A stretch of DNA of 7,180 bases from an uncultured Collinsella sp. (GCA_902468695.1 CABQZS010000139.1:1-7180); one strand, 5' to 3'. Numbered from the stretch's first letter, positions 1-4,804 are shown. The notes: generated from the sequence alone by a model not told the origin. A program made the numbers and translations.

Positions 1-111
1 CCGGTTCTCAAGGTGCACGCTTTGCGGCTCATCCGGTCCGACCGGGCCGCGCGGCAAGGAGATATATTGCCAGACCGGAGGGGCGTCGTGGGCGGGAATC
101 TGGGCGTACAC
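1..111 (-). CDS. Partial unidentified protein, N-terminal 37 codons, runs off left edge
   Basis: I do not recognise this protein. Reading leftwards from a GTG at 109-111, 37 codons stay open to the window edge and begin (M)YAQIPAHDAPPVWQYISLPRG, a Pro-rich stretch with ordinary amino acid composition. The frame is closed upstream by a TAA at 154-156, and GTG is the only usual start after it. An AGGA lies only 3 bases before the GTG, a tight ribosome site, so the start is uncertain. Support is mainly compositional: third positions are about 78% G/C in this stretch, and base composition drops sharply at about 112, as expected where coding gives way to intergenic DNA. The opposite-strand frame shares the same triplets and has similar G/C statistics up to 111, but loses them beyond, so I prefer the minus strand. 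It lies 89 bases downstream of the phosphohexomutase on the same strand, with no terminator seen between them. Confidence 0.5.
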   Translation of the reverse strand, partial: MYAQIPAHDAPPVWQYISLPRGPVGPDEPQSVHLENR

Positions 112-200
112 ATTTCCTACACATTTTGTGATCTGACCAACGTTTGCCAGCCGTTACCTACCGCTCGCCGAGCATCTCTTTATATAAGGCAGTCTCATGG
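112..200 (-). promoter_or_regulatory. Intergenic gap with possible weak promoter
   Basis: This AT-richer gap separates the phosphohexomutase stop codon (201-203) from the gene at 1-111. On the minus strand it holds TTATATAAAG (at 188-179), a fair -10-like sequence, but no good -35 element lies 15-19 bases upstream; the best is TTTAAC with about 15 bases of spacing. No terminator-like hairpin with a T-run is visible. The downstream gene could therefore be read through from the phosphohexomutase or have its own weak promoter. Confidence 0.22.
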
Positions 201-1601
201 TTAAAGCGGATACGTCCCCCTAGCTAAAGCACAGCCAGCATCGAGCAACTCATCACGTTCTTCCACCGAGAACCCCTCGGCGTAGACGCGCACCACTGGT
301 TCGGTCCCGCTAGGACGGACCAGCAGCCACGTGTCATCCTCGAATGCCAAACGCAAGCCATCCATATGACTAACGTTTTGCGGCACCTTGCCACAAATCG
401 ACTTGGGGTTTACGCCCGGCAGCAGGGTCCGTAACGTTTCGGCATCTTCGGCCTCAAGGCGCAAATCCCGTCGACCGTAACTCGTCTTACCAAAACTGTT
501 CTCGAGTTGGTCGACCAGAACGCCCAAAGGTGCGTCCGTCTTTGCCATAAGCTCACACAGAATCAGACAGGCGAGGATTCCATCGCGCTCGGGCATATGC
601 GCGGCGATGCCGATACCACCGGCTTCTTCGCCGCCTATGAGGACGCCGCCCTTCTTCATCTCCGCCGCTATATATTTGAAACCGACTGGTTTGACGGTCA
701 CGCGGCAGCCAAGCGCCTCGGCAATGCGACGCACGAGCGTCGAGCATGAAAGATTGACGACGACGCGCCCCTCCAAATTACGAAATTGAACCAAGTCGCC
801 CAAAACGAGCGCCATGATCTGATGCGGATGTATATATCTGCCGCGCTCGTCAACCGCGCCGATACGGTCGGCGTCGCCGTCGGTCACCAGGCCAGCGCAA
901 GCTCCGTCCTCGATAACCGTGCGCTCGCAAGCGTCCACCCAAGGCTCAACGGGGTCGGGGCAGATATCTTCTTGGTCAGACGCCTGCCCGGCGTGAATCT
1001 CGTGCACCTCAACGCCAAGCTCGCGCAGCAAGTCGGCTAGATAGCCCTGGGCTGCGCCGCCCATGGGATCGACAACCACGCGCAGGTGCGCGGCGCGGAT
1101 GGCTTCGGCATCGACAAACGATGCCACCGCCTGCATATAGTCGGGAATGATATCCGCGGTGCGATATTGCCCCTCGGTCCCCATTGGCTCGGGAGCCACG
1201 GTCTCTTCGAGCTCTTCGATGACATCCTGGTTGGCGGTCGAGCCGTCACCCATGCGAATCTTGAGGCACAGATAACCCTGCGGATGATGGGACCCCGTCA
1301 CCATGAGCGCGCCGCACGCCTCACCGTCATAAGCCGCCGCCCACGTAAGGGCAGGGGTCGGAACAGGTCGCGAAGCGAGCACGGCGTCCAGCCCGTGCGC
1401 TGCTAGCACGCCCGCCGCAAGCTCAGCGAACTCGCTCGCCAGGGGCCGGGTGTCGAACCCTATATATACCGTTTTGCCCGGATTGGTCTTTTGCCACAAC
1501 TCGCCGACGGCATCGGCGATACGGGCAACGTTATCGGCAGTGAAGTCCTCATCGACGCGAGCGCGCCAACCGTCAGTTCCAAAATGAATTATCGCGCACA
1601 C
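201..1601 (-). CDS. Phosphoglucomutase/phosphomannomutase family protein (alpha-D-phosphohexomutase)
   Basis: A cytoplasmic enzyme expected to interconvert hexose 1- and 6-phosphates through a phosphoserine and a bound Mg2+. At 466 residues it has the usual family length. It shows the family order: N-terminal FGTDGWRA (7-14), the phosphoserine loop TGSHHP (102-107, Ser104), the metal loop DGDADR (241-246), the sugar-binding loop GGEEAGG (323-329) and the phosphate-binding RPSGTEPVVRVYAE (429-442). Two loops are unusual: the first is normally TASHNP, and the third normally carries Ser (GEESG or GEMSG), here Ala327. I chose the GTG at 1599-1601 because GAGGTG (1609-1614) lies 7 bases upstream and homologues begin just before the FGTDGWR motif; the reading frame is open up to an ATG at 1683-1685, which would add 28 residues of non-conserved sequence. 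Substrate (glucose, mannose or glucosamine phosphate) cannot be told from sequence. The FGTDGWR...DFT start resembles the uncharacterised PGM-like branch of the family. Three Tyr-Ile pairs are all written TAT-ATA. Confidence 0.93.
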   Translation of the reverse strand: MCAIIHFGTDGWRARVDEDFTADNVARIADAVGELWQKTNPGKTVYIGFDTRPLASEFAELAAGVLAAHGLDAVLASRPVPTPALTWAAAYDGEACGALMVTGSHHPQGYLCLKIRMGDGSTANQDVIEELEETVAPEPMGTEGQYRTADIIPDYMQAVASFVDAEAIRAAHLRVVVDPMGGAAQGYLADLLRELGVEVHEIHAGQASDQEDICPDPVEPWVDACERTVIEDGACAGLVTDGDADRIGAVDERGRYIHPHQIMALVLGDLVQFRNLEGRVVVNLSCSTLVRRIAEALGCRVTVKPVGFKYIAAEMKKGGVLIGGEEAGGIGIAAHMPERDGILACLILCELMAKTDAPLGVLVDQLENSFGKTSYGRRDLRLEAEDAETLRTLLPGVNPKSICGKVPQNVSHMDGLRLAFEDDTWLLVRPSGTEPVVRVYAEGFSVEERDELLDAGCALARGTYPL

Positions 1602-1608
1602 GCGCAGA

Positions 1609-1614
1609 CACCTC
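1609..1614 (-). promoter_or_regulatory. Ribosome binding site that fixes the phosphohexomutase start
   Basis: GAGGTG on the minus strand, 7 bases before the GTG at 1599-1601. The longer ATG start at 1683-1685 has no comparable site at proper distance, so this decides for the 466-residue form. Confidence 0.6.
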
Positions 1615-1641
1615 ACAGTGTTTGGATCATGGTACGCGTGA

Positions 1642-1668
1642 GGTATACCCGCAACACGCACTCGGCAA
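1642..1668 (-). promoter_or_regulatory. Possible promoter of the phosphohexomutase gene
   Basis: Minus strand TTGCCG (1668-1663), a 15-base spacer, then TATACC (1647-1642). Each hexamer keeps the key bases of the -35 and -10 consensus only partly, and the spacer is short. It lies about 40 bases before the chosen start and downstream of the terminator of the preceding operon, where a new promoter is needed. The call rests on position plus a weak match. Confidence 0.28.
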
Positions 1669-1678
1669 CCTGCCGGCA

Positions 1679-1707
1679 CCAGCATTCACCATTTGGGCAA
1701 ATGCTGG
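1679..1707. repeat. Inverted repeat upstream of the phosphohexomutase gene
   Basis: Perfect 8-base arms CCAGCATT (1679-1686) and AATGCTGG (1700-1707) around 13 bases. No T-run follows on either strand, so it is not a terminator. It lies between the terminator at 1726-1755 and the possible promoter at 1642-1668, a plausible place for an operator, though a chance repeat is also possible. Confidence 0.35.
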
Positions 1708-1725
1708 CGAGGACATGCAAGCAAT

Positions 1726-1755
1726 AAAAAAAACCGCCCCGGATGGAGCGGTTTT
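1726..1755 (-). terminator. Rho-independent terminator after the methyltransferase gene
   Basis: Minus-strand hairpin of 11-base arms (AAAACCGCTCC at 1755-1745 with GGGGCGGTTTT at 1740-1730, one mismatch) and a four-base loop at 1744-1741, followed by an unbroken run giving eight T on the minus strand (1733-1726). It begins 5 bases after the stop codon at 1761-1763. It ends the regulator-methyltransferase operon and separates it from the phosphohexomutase gene. Confidence 0.92.
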
Positions 1756-1760
1756 ACCCT

Positions 1761-2654
1761 TTATATATCGAGTGCCTCGGCCATCGCTGCCGTAGTGATT
1801 GCCGTGGTTCCACAGCAACTGCCCACCATTGCGGCACCGGCATGTCTCCATTCGATGCATGCGCGCGCGAAAGCTTCGGGGTTCTCGTGCCATACGGGGC
1901 CATCCTGAGTCTGGACCGGATCGCCCACGTTGGGACGCACCGTGACGGGAGTAGTCGCCGATGCAACCATCCTGGGCACCGCCGCGTTCGCGGCCGCAAG
2001 CGAACAGCAATTAACACCAACCGAGTTTGCGCCGTGTTTTTCAGCGTACAAAACGGCTGCCTCGATGTTGAGGCCATCGCCCAACAGGTCGCCTTTATCG
2101 TCAACGACAAAACTCACCAGAACAGGCATGCCGTCGGCGGCATCTCGGGCGCCGGCAAGCATGGGCTGCAGATTACGGATAGACGTCACCGTCTCGATCA
2201 GCAGACCGTCAACACCAGCATTGAGCAAGGCGTGCGCCTGTTCGCGCGCAATGCCGCGGATTTCACGATACTCGGCAGAGTCCTCGGCAAACCACTCAAT
2301 ACCGATCGGGCCCATCGAGCCCAGCAGCAGCTGAGGGTGCGCCTGGCGGGCATCGTCGACGGCCCCGCGATTGACCTCCGCCACGGACGGCGCAATCTGG
2401 TCGTGTTTGAGGGCATAGCTTGATGCCTGAAAGGTGTTGGTAATGAGCACCTGCGCGCCGGCGGCGACATACAAGCGATGGATACGAGAAACGGTCTGCG
2501 GCTCTGCCAGATTCCAAAACGCCGGTGGAATGTCAGCGGCATCGTACTCACTCAACAAAACACTGCCCATGGGGCCCTGCGCCAACAAGGTCTCGCTCGA
2601 CAAGCGGCGCGCAAGTTCCTCGGCACCAAAGCGGTTGTAATAACTCGTATCCAT
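1761..2654 (-). CDS. Homocysteine S-methyltransferase family protein
   Basis: A 297-residue cytoplasmic enzyme of the S-methyltransferase (Pfam S-methyl_trans) fold, expected to move a methyl group to homocysteine to give methionine, with S-methylmethionine, S-adenosylmethionine or a related compound as donor. Supporting features are LLAQGPMGSVL near the start (23-33), LITNTFQAS (70-78), LLGSMGPIG (110-118), IETVTSI (153-159), VGVNCC (212-217) and GSCCGTT (278-284). Cys216, Cys280 and Cys281 match the three zinc-binding cysteines of the family. Length fits a stand-alone MmuM-like enzyme; the reductase and cobalamin domains of larger relatives are absent. Start: the ATG at 2652-2654 has GGGA 5 bases upstream and lies 10 bases after the regulator stop, so the two are probably co-transcribed, with the terminator at 1726-1755 ending the unit. 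TATATA overlaps both the start and the stop codon region. The family is sure; the methyl donor is not. Confidence 0.92.
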   Translation of the reverse strand: MDTSYYNRFGAEELARRLSSETLLAQGPMGSVLLSEYDAADIPPAFWNLAEPQTVSRIHRLYVAAGAQVLITNTFQASSYALKHDQIAPSVAEVNRGAVDDARQAHPQLLLGSMGPIGIEWFAEDSAEYREIRGIAREQAHALLNAGVDGLLIETVTSIRNLQPMLAGARDAADGMPVLVSFVVDDKGDLLGDGLNIEAAVLYAEKHGANSVGVNCCSLAAANAAVPRMVASATTPVTVRPNVGDPVQTQDGPVWHENPEAFARACIEWRHAGAAMVGSCCGTTAITTAAMAEALDI

Positions 2655-2664
2655 ATATATCCCG

Positions 2665-3087
2665 CTATTCCTCGACGCTGATTCCCTGCTTTTCGAGATA
2701 GGCGAGCCAGCGGCTCATCGTGTCCTCGGATAGCGCATGCTCCATCATGCAGGCCTCGGAATCGGCTCGCTCAAATTCGACACCGAGCTCCTGAACCAAA
2801 AACGTGCGGATGAGGCGATGACGGTACCAGATAGCCGTGCCAACCTCGCGGCCGCGATCGGTCAGGATTACCTTGCCGTAGTGCGATTGCTCGACAAGCT
2901 CGGATGCCTTGAGCGCCGAAACCGCTTTATTGACCGATGCCTTGGAGACGCCAAGGCGCTGCGCGATGTCGACCGATCGCACACCGTTGGTTTCCCCCTC
3001 TTCGCTTTCAATGCGAACCATGCACTCCAAGTAGTCTTCGTTCGCCACCGTCAGATGCAGTTCGCGCGAGCTATTTGTCGTATCCAT
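2665..3087 (-). CDS. DtxR/MntR-family metal-dependent transcriptional regulator
   Basis: A 140-residue DNA-binding repressor of the type that binds its operator when loaded with Fe2+ or Mn2+. An N-terminal winged helix-turn-helix (about 13-80, recognition region DIAQRLGVSKASVNKAVSAL at 40-59, wing YGKVILTDRGR) is followed by the dimerisation and metal-binding region (about 81-134). Length matches MntR; the C-terminal SH3-like domain of DtxR/IdeR is absent. Likely metal ligands are Asp18 and Glu21 (ANEDYLEC), His90 (YRHRL), and Cys113, Glu116, His117 (EACMMEH). Asp18 is as in MntR, while Cys113 is as in DtxR, so metal preference is unclear. Start: the ATG at 3085-3087 has AAGGGA (3102-3097) 9 bases upstream; an in-frame ATG at 3106-3108 would lie ahead of that site and has none of its own. 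The methyltransferase gene follows after 10 bases, and the palindrome at 3142-3159 is its likely operator. Confidence 0.92.
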   Translation of the reverse strand: MDTTNSSRELHLTVANEDYLECMVRIESEEGETNGVRSVDIAQRLGVSKASVNKAVSALKASELVEQSHYGKVILTDRGREVGTAIWYRHRLIRTFLVQELGVEFERADSEACMMEHALSEDTMSRWLAYLEKQGISVEE

Positions 3088-3118
3088 GATCTTCCGTCCC
3101 TTCTGCATTCAATGGCTG

Positions 3119-3147
3119 ATTCTACCCCATCCAAGCGTCGTGGTATG
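3119..3147 (-). promoter_or_regulatory. Probable promoter of the regulator-methyltransferase operon
   Basis: Minus strand TAGAAT (3124-3119), five of six matches to the -10 consensus, with CATACC (3147-3142) exactly 17 bases upstream in the -35 position. The -35 is poor, and lies wholly inside the palindrome at 3142-3159. Transcription would begin near 3112, leaving a leader of about 25 bases that includes the ribosome site at 3102-3097. Confidence 0.55.
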
Positions 3148-3159
3148 CCGTGGCATACC
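3142..3159. promoter_or_regulatory. Perfect 18-base palindrome, candidate operator of the DtxR/MntR-family regulator
   Basis: GGTATGCC (3142-3149), two bases GT, then GGCATACC (3152-3159): perfect 8-base arms. It lies between the divergent regulator and peptidase T genes and covers the -35 positions of both predicted promoters. Regulators of this family bind palindromes of about this size, and genes for them are often autoregulated, so binding by the adjacent protein is the simplest inference. The sequence is not the classical DtxR or MntR box, and no second copy was seen in the window. Confidence 0.7.
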
Positions 3160-3160
3160 G

Positions 3161-3169
3161 TGCTAGAGT
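3161..3169 (+). promoter_or_regulatory. Probable extended -10 promoter of pepT
   Basis: TGCTAGAGT: an extended -10 element (TG, one base, TAGAGT at 3164-3169) with no good -35; the -35 window falls inside the palindrome at 3142-3159. Transcription would start near 3176, about 30 bases before the pepT start. A repressor on the palindrome would block polymerase here. Confidence 0.45.
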
Positions 3170-3195
3170 TCTTGTTGCACACGACGACCAAGATT

Positions 3196-3199
3196 GGAG
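3196..3199 (+). promoter_or_regulatory. Ribosome binding site that fixes the pepT start
   Basis: GGAG, 8 bases before the ATG at 3208-3210. It decides against the much longer upstream extension of this reading frame, which would run through the divergent regulator gene. Confidence 0.75.
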
Positions 3200-3207
3200 C
3201 GGTCTTT

Positions 3208-4455
3208 ATGGAAAACACCACCACGAGCCCCGATGTCCTCGAGCGCTTTTTGCGCTACGTCCAGATCAACACGCAGTCCGAGGATGCAAACTGTGACCAG
3301 GTACCCTCGAGCGCCGTTCAGTTTGACCTTGCCAACGTGCTGGCTGAAGAGCTGCGCGAGCTTGGTGCGGAAGATGCCCACGTGACCGAGCACGCCTATG
3401 TCTGCGCGCATATCCCCGCAAGTGCGGGCGCTGAGGACAAGCCCGCCCTGGGCCTGATCGCCCATCTCGACACCACCGAAGTTGCACCGGGTGCCGGCGT
3501 GAAGCCGCACATCGTACACTACGAAGGCGGCGACCTGGTCTGCGGCACGGTTGACGGTAAGCCCGTTGCCATGAGCACCGCCAAGCTTCCCGCCCTGAAC
3601 GACCTCGCGGGTGAGGACCTGGTCTGCAGCGATGGCACCACGCTGCTGGGCGCGGACGACAAGGCAGGCGTCGCCGAGATCATGTCGCTTGTCGCGCGTA
3701 TCGCTCAGGATCCCTCCCTGCCCCATCCCGCACTCGGCATTTGCTTCTGCCCTGACGAGGAGATCGGCCACGGAGCCGAGCTGTTGGATATCGACACCTT
3801 TGGCTGCAAGTACGCCTACACGGTCGACGGCGGCCCCATCGGCGAGCTGGAGTGGGAGTGTTTTAACGCCGCCGAGGCGACCGTCCGCTTTGAGGGCCAG
3901 TCCATCCACCCGGGCGACGCCAAGGGCCGTATGGTCAACGCAGGCAATCTATTCTGCGACTTCAACGCGTTGCTCCCCTACGTGCAGCGCCCGGAGTATA
4001 CGGAAGGCTACGAGGGCTTTTATCACCTTGAGGGTGTATCTGCGACCGTCGATCACGCCACAGCACGCTATATCGTCCGCGACCATGACGCCGCCAAGTT
4101 CCAGCAGAAACTCGACCTTATTGATGCCGCCGCCTCGATGCTCAACCAGCGTCTGGGTGAGGAGCGTGTGACGGTCGAGATTAAGCAGCAGTATCGAAAT
4201 ATGGCCGAGATCGTTCGTGACTATCCCGAGCTTATTGATGTTGCCAAGGAAGCCTACCTTGCCTGCGGCGTTGAACCCCAAGTGCTGCCGATTCGCGGCG
4301 GCACCGACGGCGCGCAGCTGTCGTTCCGCGGCCTGCCCTGCCCCAACCTTTCCACCGGCGGCTATTGCTACCACGGCGTCAACGAGTTTGTCCCGGTCAG
4401 TTCGCTCGTCAAGATGACCGACGTGCTCCAGGAGCTCGTCGCCCGCTTTGCATAA
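3208..4455 (+). CDS. pepT: Peptidase T (M20 family tripeptide aminopeptidase)
   Basis: A cytoplasmic metallopeptidase that removes the N-terminal residue from tripeptides in the last steps of peptide use. At 415 residues it is close to the usual PepT length of about 410. All expected sites are present: AHLDT (85-89; metal His86, catalytic Asp88), LGADDKAG (147-154; bridging Asp150), CPDEEIGHG (181-189; catalytic Glu184, metal Glu185), TVDGG (205-209; metal Asp207), the dimerisation-domain SIHPGDAKGRMVN (232-244), IRGGTDGAQLS (362-372) and LSTGGYCYHGVNE (381-393; metal His389). Ligand spacing agrees with E. coli PepT. Start: the ATG at 3208-3210 has GGAG at 3196-3199, 8 bases upstream. The frame stays open about 470 bases further left, but that part overlaps the regulator and its promoter. 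It is divergent from the regulator and ends 24 bases before a strong terminator. Control by the regulator is inferred from the palindrome. Confidence 0.95.
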   Translation: MENTTTSPDVLERFLRYVQINTQSEDANCDQVPSSAVQFDLANVLAEELRELGAEDAHVTEHAYVCAHIPASAGAEDKPALGLIAHLDTTEVAPGAGVKPHIVHYEGGDLVCGTVDGKPVAMSTAKLPALNDLAGEDLVCSDGTTLLGADDKAGVAEIMSLVARIAQDPSLPHPALGICFCPDEEIGHGAELLDIDTFGCKYAYTVDGGPIGELEWECFNAAEATVRFEGQSIHPGDAKGRMVNAGNLFCDFNALLPYVQRPEYTEGYEGFYHLEGVSATVDHATARYIVRDHDAAKFQQKLDLIDAAASMLNQRLGEERVTVEIKQQYRNMAEIVRDYPELIDVAKEAYLACGVEPQVLPIRGGTDGAQLSFRGLPCPNLSTGGYCYHGVNEFVPVSSLVKMTDVLQELVARFA

Positions 4456-4479
4456 GGAACTCGAACAATCTAGGTAAGC

Positions 4480-4521
4480 AAAACCGCCCCGTCCTCAAAA
4501 ACCGAGAACGGGGCGGTTTTT
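4480..4521 (+). terminator. Rho-independent terminator of pepT
   Basis: Perfect 13-base arms AAAACCGCCCCGT (4480-4492) and ACGGGGCGGTTTT (4508-4520), extended inside by CTC/GAG (4494-4496 with 4504-4506) after one mismatch, with a seven-base loop, and a run of five T (4517-4521). It starts 24 bases after the pepT stop. Its stem shares AAAACCGCCCC with the terminator at 1726-1755. The A-run on the left could give some termination on the minus strand too. Confidence 0.93.
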
Positions 4522-4599
4522 GGTGGCAAGGGGAGTAGTCAGCACCGCAGGTTGAGCCAACGTCAGCGAGCGACGTCCAAGGTGAACAAGTTGGCATGA

Positions 4600-4640
4600 A
4601 AAAGGCAGGGCATTGACCTTCTGGTCATGCCCTGCCTTTT
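4600..4640. terminator. Bidirectional terminator between pepT and the LCP gene
   Basis: Arms AAAAGGCAGGGCAT (4600-4613) and ATGCCCTGCCTTTT (4627-4640) are perfectly complementary over 14 bases. The stem continues as TGACC-like/GGTC with one bulged T, leaving a very small loop. T-runs occur on both strands: four on plus, five on minus. It can end the murA-LCP transcript from the right and back up the pepT terminator from the left. Confidence 0.85.
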
Positions 4641-4643
4641 GAA

Positions 4644-4656
4644 TGACAAATTGTCA
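4644..4656. repeat. Short perfect palindrome in the convergent region
   Basis: TGACAA (4644-4649), one A, TTGTCA (4651-4656). It follows the bidirectional terminator by three bases. Its role is unknown; a protein-binding site or a chance palindrome are both possible. Confidence 0.35.
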
Positions 4657-4669
4657 CCTTGGGCGGCGC

Positions 4670-4710
4670 GCAGCGTCGAGCCGTTACGGCGTTTGGTAAA
4701 ACGCCGTAAC
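4670..4710. repeat. Hairpin repeat, copy 1
   Basis: A 41-base element: lead GCAGCGTCGAGCC (4670-4682), then a perfect 12-base-pair stem (GTTACGGCGTTT at 4683-4694, AAACGCCGTAAC at 4699-4710) closed by loop GGTA. Six T follow (4711-4716), so on the plus strand this copy could also terminate transcription. It matches copy 2 at 35 of 41 positions, and four of the six differences are two compensatory base-pair swaps in the stem. It is further enclosed by imperfect arms at 4658-4667 and 4723-4732 (9 of 10 paired). Confidence 0.8.
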
Positions 4711-4763
4711 TTTTTTGATCATGCCGCCGAAGTTGAAAGGCAGGTTGCCGCTCTGGCGGGTTT

Positions 4764-4804
4764 GCAGCGTCAAGCGGTTACGCGGTTTGGTAAAACCGCG
4801 TAAC
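4764..4804. repeat. Hairpin repeat, copy 2
   Basis: Same 41-base layout as copy 1, 94 bases further right: lead GCAGCGTCAAGCG (4764-4776), stem GTTACGCGGTTT (4777-4788) with AAACCGCGTAAC (4793-4804), loop GGTA. The stem ends one base from the LCP gene's stop codon (4806-4808). On the minus strand it lies directly after that stop but has no T-run, so it would not be a standard terminator; it might protect the 3' end of the message. Confidence 0.8.

Noticed and set aside
13..204. Plus-strand open frame of 63 codons, with AAGGAGATATATTG inside it that looks like a ribosome site plus TTG start
   Set aside because: Third-position G/C collapses after 111, the residues are Arg-rich and unfamiliar, and its triplets up to 111 are those of the preferred minus-strand gene.
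1627..1716. Possible 29-residue leader peptide before the phosphohexomutase
   Set aside because: No ribosome binding site lies before its ATG, its start is only 10 bases beyond the T-run of the upstream terminator, and no attenuator-like stem pair follows.
1743..2423. Long plus-strand open frame (226 codons)
   Set aside because: It is antisense to the homocysteine methyltransferase, whose motifs are clear; its translation has no recognisable domain.
2737..3207. In-frame upstream extension of pepT by 157 codons
   Set aside because: It overlaps the well-supported divergent regulator and its promoter, lies outside the PepT fold, and a good ribosome site exists at 3196-3199 for the ATG at 3208.
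3163..3909. Long minus-strand open frame (248 codons)
   Set aside because: It is antisense to pepT; long antisense frames are common in GC-rich genes and nothing in it resembles a protein family.
4409..4597. Minus-strand open frame of 62 codons crossing the pepT terminator
   Set aside because: It runs through the terminator hairpin and the end of pepT, has a Cys/Arg/Pro-rich composition and no ribosome site.
4670..4804. CRISPR-like array from the two repeats
   Set aside because: Only two copies occur, each is a single perfect hairpin of 28 bases with a lead, the interval holds other structure rather than a spacer, and no cas gene is nearby.
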